A stretch of 64,000 bases of DNA from NCBI RefSeq assembly GCF_015832195.1, contig NC_052018.1, positions 63,673,666 to 63,737,665 of the forward strand. Direction: 5' to 3'. A program made the translations under genes and the position numbers. Shown here in pieces: positions 46,701-58,700 of this stretch. Position 1 is the first letter of the stretch. Every line of letters starts with the position of its first letter. This DNA is from Motacilla alba alba. Lineage: Eukaryota; Chordata; Aves; Passeriformes; Motacillidae. The notes below the pieces were generated by a model. It did not search any database. It saw only the letters and a list, made by a program, of their open reading frames with translations, and was not told the origin of the DNA.

Positions 46701-49700
46701 AGGGCTTAACAAGGAGATTAGGAAAAGAGTAATTATTACCAGATGGGAATAATTGAAGCAAAGACAATATATCATGTATTTGACTTAGCTGTATTCTTAG
46801 AAATGACAGGGAACATATGAAGGATTGTTAAAGGGTAGGAACCATAAATACACCTGGCTTCTAACAATGACTGGGCTCAGGAGAGGGAGTTTGGACATGA
46901 CCAAGGGGTCACAAAGTCCTGGCAACCAGATAAAGGTGAAGGGTTTACCATGAGGAAGACTTTTTACTTCATCTTCAGAAGCCCACTGACCCATTTCAAA
47001 GCCCTCTGACCCCACTAAAGCAGATGACTGCGCAGCTGTAATGAACATTCAGCTCATTGCAATACCAAGCGGGAGCAAGTGATGCATATGTATGGGCGTT
47101 TTGGATGTCTTTATGAATATGTAGAGCTTTTGCAGATACATGGAGAAGCTACAGTTTTGGAAATTTGCACATGTCTTTGGAGGACTGCCTCCCAGTGTGC
47201 CCAGCATGCTGAATAAACATGCCACTTCTCAACTTCAATTAGCTGAAGAGTCTTCTGTCCATGCATCATTTTGCCAATTGCAGCAGGACTCCTCTATTTA
47301 CTGTGAGACCAAGCTGTGGATGCCTCTAGGTGCCACTGGGATATTCCTGGAGAGACTTCTGCTCACCGTCTGCTCATTGCAGGGACAGACAAGACCGCTG
47401 GCATTACAGACAAAGGGTATGTTTATAATTATAGAAATTAGTCAATAAGTTGTGTGTACGCGTGGCTGAGGGGGCAGTTGGTAAGTCACAGGGGAGGCTC
47501 TGTGTGCAACATAAGCCCATAGGTTTGCTTGCAAGCATTGAAGGATTTGGGTCCTGGCTAAAGGGTAATTTGCCGTGTCAAGGGGACCCACTAGCAGTTC
47601 TGGGGGTGAACTGGGTAAATTCCTGTGTATTGCTGTTATTCTTTTATTTACTGCTATTTTTGATTCTGTGTATGTGTTTGATGAAATATGTGAGTTTTGA
47701 TTCTTGTTACTGGAAATCGTAGCTGTCACTTGTTTTTGAGGGATATTATGCATTTTTGAGGTAATACTACCATCTTGTGTCAAAAGGTATAAAGAGCTGG
47801 TAACTCTTTGGTTCATTTCTATGACAACACTGCTATCTTATATCAAAAGTTATACTTGCAACTAGTTGATTTTTTTAGTTGGTGTTTTGGTTTTTGTATT
47901 TACTGTGATGTTTGTTTATTTTTAATAAATTGTTAGAAGTGGCTGGTGAAACTTGGGCTCAAGCTGCAAGGGCTCGACTGTCCAGAGAGGCACTCTCTAA
48001 GTGGTTTGGGCTTGAACCACACGAGTTCTTGGCTATAGGAGGAGACTGGGCTGTTATAAATTGCTAGATAGAAAGACAGAAAGGGTGTTTTTAGGGGGAA
48101 TATATTCAAGCTGAACAAATTGTTATTTAGCTTTTGATTGGGAGTTACCCCCAGCTGAGGATCATCTCAGAAATCTGTGGAGGTAGAGAAGACCAGGAGT
48201 AACTCCTTGCTTTTTGTGTAATCTGACAATTTTCTATTGGGTACCTGGGCGGCACTTGGCTTGGGTCCTTCTTCATTGCAAGAGGTGCAATAGAAGTTGG
48301 TATTGCATATCTTACAGGCGGAGACCCGTACGCCCCAGATATTTCCAGGAATCAGAATTCCCGCAGTACTGTAACTGGGAGAGAGCACATACTGAATGTG
48401 AGATAGTGAATTTAGTCTGCGGAAAAGGTCATCCTGAGAATTTAGATATTTTTGAAGAAGATTTGGAACGGTGCAAAATGAGTTGGGAGGACAACCCCTG
48501 TGGTTTAGTTCTGATATCTGATACGGGGTTGTGTTTGTGGAATTCCTGCCTGTAGTGAGAGCAATATTTTATGTAAGATTAATTACAGTGTGGAATTTGT
48601 GTAGAAGGCTGCTATTATTTCTGCCGAGGGGAAGACAAGGACAATTTATGGGCAAAAGGTCAATTGAGACCTAGGGCTAGAGAAGCCTGTGTAGAGTACT
48701 GGTGTGGTTTTGAGATTTGTGTGCAGTTTTGGTACATTTTCCCCCTGAGAAGGGAAAAGGGGAGGTGTGGTGAGTATGCACAGTGAAGTGTGTATACAGG
48801 TGAGCTGTCTGTTTTAATCATGGCTAGGGGAACTAAAGGAATCACTCTCACACAGTGGTTTGGACTTGATCCATAGGAACTTCTTACTCCAGTGAATCAT
48901 GGAATAGATAGAAGAAACTAATGGGATTACCTAGAAGGATTATATAAGATTTCTGGTGGCCATTTAGTATCTTTAGATTGGGAGTTTCCTATGGTAGAGA
49001 GTTTAGAACTTCATGAAGGGATGGAATAGCTTGCCTCTGCGGACGTTTCTCTGCAGCCCCTGGTTAATTTAGAGGTTGGCATTGTGCGTGGGTGTTACTG
49101 CAATGTAATATTTGTGCAGGATTACATTACTGTTATTCTGCAAGGCAGCAAAGTGAGTGTGCCCTGTGTCAGTGGAAACAACGCCTTAATCAAGTTGATA
49201 CTGAATCAGAGATTTTAAAGTTGGTGTGTCCGAAGTCACACTTAGTACCTGAAGATTGGGTTGAGTGGGAAGAAAACAGGGAAAAGACTGTGAGGTTTTG
49301 TGAAGCAAAGTTTAAGTAGAGAGAGTGAGAAATAAGTAACTGAGATGTCCTATGAATAGAAATAGAAATTGGAGGAGAGCAAGTTTGGTAGAGGTTGCTT
49401 GTCCGAAGGGCTGCCCTTGTGAACCCTGGGTTTGTTTCTGCTGTGTTCAGTGTGAAGAGCTGTGGTACAGACAGACATTTAGGTGGAGGAGATCAAGAGA
49501 GCCACTTTGTCCTTTGTGTTATTCTAAGGAGACAAAGGCCACTCAGAGAGCTATAAAGATTTTATTGGCAACCAGTTGTGAGGGCCACGGAAGTAACCGG
49601 GTTGTTTGAATCACTGGAGAAGGTTTCAGATAGTTTAGGGAAGCCAGCAGAAGTAATTCGAGCTGAGTGTGATCAGCTTATTTTTATACCCCGAGACTTT

Positions 49701-52700
49701 CAAATTAAGGCAAAGAGTTGGGATAAAGTAAAGAAGCGCTGGGAAAAGAAAAATGGGAACTAACCAGAGTTCTAAGGCTAGTCCTTTGGGTAGTATTTTG
49801 GCACACTAGAAAGAATTGGTGGGCTGTGGAGGAACTGAAAATAAAAGGAATTTAATTCCATTTTGTAAACAATGGTGGCCACTTTATAGGATAGAAGGAG
49901 TTGTTAGATGGCCATCGACTGGAACCTTTGACTATGACACTTTATTGCAGCTGATGTTATTTTTAAGAAGGGAACAGGAATGGGAAGAAGTAACATATGC
50001 TGATATGTTCTTTACTCTCCGGAATCATCCTAAGTGGCAGAGAGATTGTAGAATTAAACCTCCCTCTGATCCCCTGGTATTGGCCCTTGAGAAGAAATAG
50101 AGGAAATAGAGGAAAACCCAAATGATGTTGCAGTATTTGTTCAATAAATCAACGTTGTACCCATCCTGACAAAGTTTATCATAAGGAGACACAAGAACAG
50201 GAATTAGCTGACTTGTTTAGGCCTCCCCCTAAAAATCCCTCTAAAAGCAAGAGACATCAGGAGAGGATTCAGACTTGGGAGGATTGGCGACCCTAACTCC
50301 AACTCCAGTTCCTTCTCCCCCACATAGCCCCATAGCATCTCGGACTAGGAAGCAAGTAAAGGAAGCATTAAAGAAATAAGCTGAGCTCTCTGCTCCTCTG
50401 CTTATTATTGAATCACATAAACCACTACTAGCGTTACATCCTCCATTACCTAACAGTGACAGTGAAGATGAGGAGCCCTCCCCAAATGTTCCCAAAGCAT
50501 CCCAGACCAGAAAACAAACAAAAGAAATAGTATAAGCACCTTTATGAGAGGCAGTAGGACCTGAAGGAAGGAGGATGTTAGCTAAAATCCTTTTTTCTAC
50601 TATTGATTTAGAAGCATTGGAAAGGCTTGCCAAGTACTACCAGAGCAGTCCAATAGGCTCTGCTAAACGATTAAAATATATGATGAAACAACACAACCCA
50701 GATTGGGCTGCCATTCAATTACTGTTAGATGCTTTGACTGAGACAGAGAAGCAGTTAATTTTGAAAACAGCAGGGAATTTTAGTAGAGGCTGCTTGTAGA
50801 ACAGTACAACTTGATGTTAAGGAATTTTTTCCCCTCCAGGATCCATGATGGGATCCAAATATACCGGAAGATTTGGCAAAATTGGAAGATTGCTGGGACC
50901 TTATAATAAAAGGAATAGAGAGGGCAATCTCTAAAACCATAAACTGGCTGGCTCTACATAAAGTGAGACAAGGTCCTTCTGAAAGTCCTTCTGAATTTTT
51001 AGATCACTTGCGTAAGGCAATGCATCATTATACATCTTTAGATCCTGATTCTCAGGATGGGATACAGCAGTTAGCAAATTTGGTTTTAAGACCATCCACA
51101 GGGGACATTAGGCATGAGTTTCAGAAGATCCGGGGAACAATGGGGCGAAATTTAGAAAACTTATTAGAAGAGGCATGGAGGGTTTTTAGCAATAGAGAGG
51201 GAGGATACAAACAAGGGATGAGAAAACTAGTAGAAGTAGTGAGGGAAGGAGGAAAAGGAAAACGTGGGCAAGGATCACCAAAACAAGGTCCACCTCGGTT
51301 TGGGAAAGATCAATGTGCATTTTGCAGGAAAATTGGTCATTGGAAAAACCAATGTCCAGAATGGAGAGAAGGTGATGAACAAAGAGGAAATCCCAAAAGG
51401 GAAGGGGTGGTTGTGCATGTCAAAGCAGACTGAGGGGGATCGGAGGGTTTCACCCTAGTGGACCCTCTGGTTAAAATCAAGCTAGGGAATAAAGGAATGA
51501 AAATGGAATTTTTGGTAGACATGGGAGCAACATATTAGGTGTTAAATAAAGCTTTAATGCCTATAACAGACAATTATGTTATGGTAAGGGGGCAACTGGC
51601 CAATCTGGAAAAGTGTACTTTTGCAAACCATTAAAATATAAATTTGGAAAGCAAGAGGGAATTCACAGATTTTTTTATATGCCCAACACTCCAAAGGCAG
51701 CGGAGATATTATATGGAAGGCCACAGGGGGCACAGGAGGGAACATCAACCCAAGCAGGGGAAGAAACCCTACACAGCTACAGGATGGCCCTAAACAAATA
51801 ACTCAGAAATTGAGAAGCATGTGGCTGGGATTTGGAGCAGGGAATTAGATGGACCGGTACATGACATACAGCCTAGAGATTATGTTTATGTCAAGTCTTT
51901 TGCAGAGCCACAGTGGAAGGACCATTCCAAGTGCTTCTCACCATTTTTACAACAATCAAGGTCAAGGAACAGAACGCCTGGATCCACCATACATGAGTGA
52001 AAAAGGATCCAGAAAGTGTTTGGAAAGTTACACCGGGTGATAATGAACTGAAATTAAAGTTTACTTGGGAAAACAAGTACATGGTAAGAAGAAATGTTAA
52101 TCTAGTTTGTATTTATAATGACTTTGTTTCAAAGAATTGCAAGTACAATTTGGAAATTTGCGGTCTTCACAATCATAGCTATGACCACAACTGAAGTTAA
52201 TGCAATACCACATATGTACAATGCAACTGATATATACACTTGTCGAGGAAAAGCTTATGACTTTTACTCCTGTAAGCCTCTGTCAAAAATGCTGAGAGTC
52301 ACAAATGCATCTGTTTGGGAAGGGAGAAATGTCTGGGGATGTGAATATGCCTTTGTTCAGGATGGGTTCCATGAATTCTACCAAGAACCAATGGAACTCA
52401 TCTGGATTAGCCCTGAATGTTGTGACGAATGCTTAAGCAACTGTCCTGAATTCAGACTCAGAATAGAAGGATGTGCAGACAGGAACTATAGAATTGACTA
52501 TAATATAACTCAAGTCTGTGTTGTTCCTTGGAAGCATAGAATTAGAACAACCAGAACAACCAATTAGCCTCTACCAAGACAGACTGCCCATAATCAGACT
52601 ACACTCATCCAGATCCTAAAAGAGAAAATTTGACCTATAGTTAACAAAATTGGACCATATGCTATTAAAAAGACTGGAATCCAAAGGGTACTGCTTAATC

Positions 52701-55700
52701 CAGAATGGTCCCTGAAGCAAGTAGAAATGGCAATGCAGGTAAATGCTTCTGCCATTAAACTGGAATGTACCTCATTTCTTAAGACCTCTTTTATGGATGA
52801 GACCACTTGGTTACAGAAGGGTACACCATATACGCTCAGACGAAAAAGAGATTTGACTGGATTATTATAAAAGGGACTGGGGGTTTTGAATACAATGGAT
52901 TCAGAGGTATTAATGAGCAAATTAGCTGCAGCTGGTAGTGACACAATTAAGTTACAACAGCCTTTACAATCTCCTTTATTAGCTTTAGGTACCACCCAGT
53001 GGAAAGTGTCCAAGATATTACCAGAATGGGAAAATATAGAAGAATGGGACCATGAATTGACAATCAACACCTTGAGTACAGCTACTGAGAATATTTCTTT
53101 AGCTCTTAGGTGTGTACAAGCACAATTGTGGATGCCATCAGTGGCTGCCTCAGTTATTAAGGAAAGTGGAGAAGGCACCTTTCCTGCTGAGATCTGCAAA
53201 ATTGTTTGGGATAATTCTTCTGACTTAGAAAGAGAACTTCAATCTTAGTGGGTTTTGGTCAATTTCACCTATGATCCTGTCACAAGTGCAGTGACTGCTT
53301 TTGTTTTCACTATATATTTCACTATACATAATGCATCAGTGGATTTAATATACCCAATAGTCGCTTTAAGGTTGAATCATGAAGGAACTGTACTGTATCC
53401 TTCTGAACACAGAACACGGGCACAGAAAGTTGGAGGGAACTATTAATATAGAGTCATGTGCCACAAGAAGACAATTAGGATTTATATGTGAAAAAAAATG
53501 AATAACTATCAAGATACTTGTCTGGATACAGAACAAAGCATTTGTCACTTTGAGGTTCATTCAGTCAACCAGACAACCCTGCTTGTGTGTATAAGTTAAG
53601 GTTGTGCATGCCTCAGAGCAGCATGCTCCACTATAGTGGTGGACAAGCTCACCATAAATGAAACACAATGTAATCTGTGCATTTGTAACTTTGCCAAAAT
53701 TGAAGGATGTGATTTCTCCTATCGGGCACCTGCTGTATCACATCAGTATCTAAAGGCAAATTTGACTACTGTGCAAGAAATATCACCTGTGCCTATTGGA
53801 ATGAATTTAACCTTAGTCAAACAGTTATTGAAACATGAGGATCTAAAGGAAATTCTTGAAGAAATTAAAATTATGGGAAAGAAGACCTGACTTACAATAC
53901 ATCAAGACAAAGAGACGATACGGAGGGTCTTTAAAAGGTTAGAGGAAGATATGTCTCACCATTAGTGGGATGTACTTTTTGGATGGTCACCAAAACCAAT
54001 GGGTATACTTAATGCTTTAGTTAATCTAATTATTGTTTTATTGATTTTAGTTAGCATAAGTTTGATTTTGTCTGTTGCAATGCTTGTTTAGAATTTGAGG
54101 ATGCTACAAAGAGTGGCAACCTTAACTTCGTTATCAAAAAGATATGGCGTGGTTTTAAGAGATTCTTGTCGCATTACTCGGTTAGATGAAGAAGAATCTA
54201 TATATTAGTAAAAGAATTTACTAACTTCGCAGAGAAACAGGGGAATGAATCAAGAAGTTAAGTTAGAAATGTAGCTAGTAAGATGAAGGCCATATATTTT
54301 GATTAAGGGCTTAACAAGGAGATTAGGAAAAGAGTAATTATTACCAGATGGAGATAATTGAAGCAAAGACAATATATCATGTATTTGACTTAGCTGTATT
54401 CTTAGAAATGACAGGGAACATATGAAGGATTGTTAAAGGGTAGGAACCATAAATACACCTGGCTTCTAACAATGACTGGGCTCAGGAGAGGGAGTTTGGA
54501 CATGACCAAGGGGTCACAAAGTCCTGGCAACCAGATAAAGGTGAAGGGTTTACCATGAGGAAGACTTCTTACTTCATCTTCAGAAGCCCACTGACCCATT
54601 TCAAAGCCCTCTGACCCCACTAAAGCAGATGACTGCGCAGCCGTAATGAACATTCAGCTCATTGCAATACCAAGCGGGAGCAGGTGATGCATATGTATGG
54701 GCGTTTTGGATGTCTTTATGAATATGTAGAGCTTTTGCAGATATATGGAGAAGCTACAGTTTTGGAAATTCGCACATGTCTTTGGAGGACTGCCTCCCAG
54801 TGTGCCCAGCATGCTGAATAAACATGCCACTTCTCAACTTCAATTAGTTGAAGAGTCTTCTGTCCATGCACCAGCTGTACTGCTGTGAAGGTCTCCTGAG
54901 CCCAGAAGCCATAAGGCTGTATTCCTCTACTGCTTGGCTCTGTACGTTCTAGTTCATCCAACACCTGATTAATCCACAACCCATATAAACCATACAAATA
55001 ATCAGGAGACAAATGCTGCTTGTTTTTTTCTGGAGGTCATAGTGCTTTTTATGGACTTCAGAAATTCGCTGTTTATTTCAACAGACCACAGGGCCTAAGT
55101 TTGGAAAGATTTAAACAATTGTTCTTTATCTTTGTAGACTGTAACTCAATACTGTTTTGGTTTTTTTTCTGTTAAAGGCAGGCCTGCCAATACCAACTCT
55201 AAAAGATATTCATTCCTTTACTTCAGCTGTGGTCTAGAAAGTAGTTTTGTGTTAGCTCTCAGAAATACACAATGGTTGTATTATGAATTTCTGGATAATC
55301 AAAATAATTGTTAATCAAAATATTGTTATCTTGCCCTAAGAGAGGGGTTGTATTTTTCTTATATATGAACTGTATCTTTTACATAAAGAAGGTGACAGGA
55401 CCTCAACTTCCAAGCTCTGTGTACACACATGGGTGTGTGTAGACAACAAGGAAACAATAAACGATGAAGTTTTCCTTCCTTTTTGCTTTCAGCAGTTGGC
55501 AAAATTTGCAGCAACACGTAGAAGAAACAATTGATTAGTTCTGAATTTACTACTGCCAATGCACTTACCCGTGTCATCATCAAAGTCAGAAAGGATGCAC
55601 TCAATCCCATCCTCACTGCTGGCTGACTGTTCCTGCGGTCTTCGGGGCAAGTTAACCAGCCGGCCACTGAGGAAGATGGGTTTCAAGGGCATTTTATAGA

Positions 55701-58700
55701 TTTTGGCTAACAACTTGGAGGGGTGGAGAAAAGGGAAGAGAGAAAAAAAGAGAAGATAAATACCCATGGGAAAATTTGTAAAAGCAATCACATACAACCC
55801 AGGTACATAAAATAAAATGAAAGGTATGCAAACAAAATTAGAGGCTAGAAGTCTTCAGTTCACTGAAGTAAAAAGCTGTGGGTAAAGAGAGGGAGAGCAG
55901 CAATTTAAATAACACATCTCTGAGATGGGAGTATGCTCTTTTCTCATTTGTGAAGGGCAAAGGTCAGAATTCACTGATTGCATCTATGACCTACAAAGCT
56001 CCGTTAGCCGTACTATTGCAGGGATACCACCAGCATTTAATCAGGTCTTTCTAAGTAAATAATACACTTGCAATATACAGACAAGATTTTTTTTAGTCAT
56101 TCCTGTTCTACTTTTACTGGCAAGTTAAAAGGTATAACAAGATATAAATGGCTGCTTCTTCCAAAGAGGAGAAAATATTTCCCCCTCACTGTGAACTGGA
56201 GTTTGTAAGGATGAGGAACAGCAATGTAGTACAAATAGTGTATAGACAGAACATACATTAGATATATACAAAGATATTTACTAATTTTTTTAGATGAACA
56301 AGATATCAAGTTGAGTTTGGTACGTCTGCTGTTTATTATTCTGAGTTGCCTTATTCTTCCCCTCTTTTCTCAGTCTGCATACTGAATCCACCCATTATCT
56401 CTGAATTTAGATATTAAGCACTTTCAGCAATGAGAGTATCCTTTGTTGTGCTTTTGCATGCTCAGAAAAACATGGCCTGGGTCCAACAAAAAGACCTGCA
56501 GGTGCTACAGAAATACAAATAACATTATAAAATCAGACAAAAACTGTCCAGGTAACTGTGGATTATAATATATGCTCTGTGCAAGAAGATTAGAGGAAAT
56601 ACGGCAGCATTCTAATTATTAGAGATTTGACCTGAGCTTCAGATATGTCTGCATGGTACAAGTAAGCTGCTTCTGCATCTCAGAGGGTGCAACCTATTGT
56701 ATTTAAAATAAAAGAATTCTCAACTTCTTGTTTTGTTTTATTTGTTTGGTCTTTCATTCACAACACTGTTTATGGTAACTGTTTAAATAAGAATGAATTT
56801 AGCTTTGAATTATGTTACTATGATGTTTTGAACATTCACGTTTCCTCACTTGCTCCTTGGGTCTGAGTGTTTTTATCTCCTCGGTTTTCCCACTGCTAAC
56901 TGGCCTGGAAGGTATGATATTCCCTCAGATTACCACCATCCATTTGGCAGTGCAGGGTATTACTATCAGGGTCACAGACTCTGTTGGGGTCATGTAAATC
57001 ATCCAATGAATAATGTGAAGCCTGCAGGTTAGAATTATTTCCTGGGCCAGGTTAGTGCCTGTATAAGATTGTTCATCATACCTGGGAACATCTCCTGAGG
57101 TAATCAAGCGCGGGAAGGCACAAGTCTGTAGATGCAGATCCTGATCCTGGCACACAGTCACCCATTTCCTTACAATCTACTTCCCCTGGGGACAGGAAAG
57201 GCAGCATTGGGAAGGACAGAAGAAAAGCAATAAATAGAGCATTAATTTTATTTTCTCATTCAGTTACACCCTAATGTTTGAACAGAATCCAGAAAACATC
57301 CTTTGTTTGATCTTCTTAGATGACAACCAGGTGACACCCACAAACAATACAGTTACAATACAGGTCATAGTTTGTACACTAATTTTTATATGAATAAATG
57401 CTTTAATAAACATATGTCTATTTAGTATCTCTTTAGTAGAGTCTTTGGGAGTTCTAATAATCATATATTGTATTATCTGTCATATTGACTCCATTCCACT
57501 TTCTTCCATGGGTGTAGGAATTAATTACTCATATTCAGCATTGCTCAATTACTGTAGTGTTTTTTTCTATTCATTTTCACCCCACTGCCCCAGAAAATTC
57601 TTCTACCACAAGTTCTTCTTATTAGTTTATTTACTGTTTAAATTCTTCATTTTATATTTTGTATACTACACTTCCTTCTGCTGTCTAATGCAGGCATCAA
57701 GGTCTCACAGTTTCAACTGTATGACAGATATCCTCAGGTTCTAGTGTCTCTACTGCTGCTATTCCTAACTTCCACTGGTAGACTGCTCCTTTCAGGCCAT
57801 CTTCACTAAGAGAATTCAATAAGAAGAGCAGTTCCAAGGCATCCTGCTGCAGAGCTCCTCTCTGGATAGCTCCATTCACTCCATCATTTTCCCTGTCTGC
57901 TAGTCTGCCTGTCTCATCTCAGCTGAAGTTCTGTACACCTTAGAATATTTGGCTCAAAACCATTTTTCCAGATTAGCCAAATACCTCTCATTCAGTGCCA
58001 AATCTGAAGCGTGACTAAATGCCTATCGACATTAACATTTTCTTGCCTTAAAAAATTATTCCTGTCATAAAGAGCACAAGATAAATATTAAATTCTTTTA
58101 TTAGATCATACTTTGCTCTCCTTTCACAATATTTATTTGCTTTTTCTATGCTCTTACCTATTCCCTCCATAATGTATTTTTAAGTTTTGTCTACTACTGA
58201 GATCAGCCAAGACAGCAAATGAAGTTAGAATCCTTTAGTTTTACAATAAAATGCACATAGTATGGCATTGTATTTGCTGATGTTTCCCATAGTTCTATTA
58301 CCTTTAACACAAAAAAAGACCTTGCTTTTTGATATGTGACCACGATGGGGTCAAAATTATCTTATGAATGCAAGAAACATAAAGAAATATAAGACAGGCT
58401 TTTAAGCTCTCCAGAAAAAAACATGAGTTCCCTCTATTGGTACTGGACACGTAAGTTTATTTCTCTTTTGTAGTAATAACTACAATTGCAATTACATCAC
58501 AAGGTGAATTCCTCCCCCATTTAAATCAGTGATGAAATAGGTCAATGAGACAAGAGTAACATGAAACAGTAGATCTTCTGCAGCTAGGTGCTTCATTTAA
58601 ATCAAAAAGATTTGCTCACAGACCTAGATTTAAGATGTGTTGGTTTATTTCCAACCATCTCTGTGAATTAATTTTCACATTCCCATCTCTGTGAATTAAC

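Larger units (their letters stand above)
46642..54873 (+). mobile_element. Endogenous retrovirus, gammaretrovirus-like gag/pol, internally deleted
   Basis: An 8.2-kb provirus in an ARFGEF3 intron, antisense to the host gene. Order: 5' LTR, leader with a splice donor, a 2.4-kb accessory region with duplicated Cys-rich modules, gag, remnant pro-pol, env, polypurine tract, 3' LTR. The LTRs differ by about 13 of 627 positions plus one 1-nt indel, suggesting a few million years at typical bird neutral rates. The 4-bp flanks are ACTG (left) and GCTG (right), consistent with a 4-bp target duplication carrying one later change. All main frames carry stops, so it cannot make intact structural proteins. 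The pol deletion removes reverse transcriptase, RNase H and most of integrase, so movement would have needed a helper. Confidence 0.92.

Noticed and set aside
46797..47048. Minus-strand open frame of 83 codons, repeated at 54402-54653
   Set aside because: It is the same shadow frame in the two LTR copies, antisense to the retrovirus, with no family motifs.
54716..55012. Minus-strand open frame beside the 3' LTR with exon-like composition (Y-G-L-Y-G-L-W-I-N-Q-V-L-D-E-L)
   Set aside because: It lies between two ARFGEF3 exons that join perfectly in phase and in the human order, its possible acceptor has an A-rich rather than pyrimidine tract, and it reads on into the LTR. A cassette exon is not excluded, but I cannot support one.
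57697..57879. Minus-strand frame rich in Leu/Glu within an ARFGEF3 intron
   Set aside because: No usable splice sites, and the neighbouring exons (57185-57082 and 59453-59331) already join in phase.
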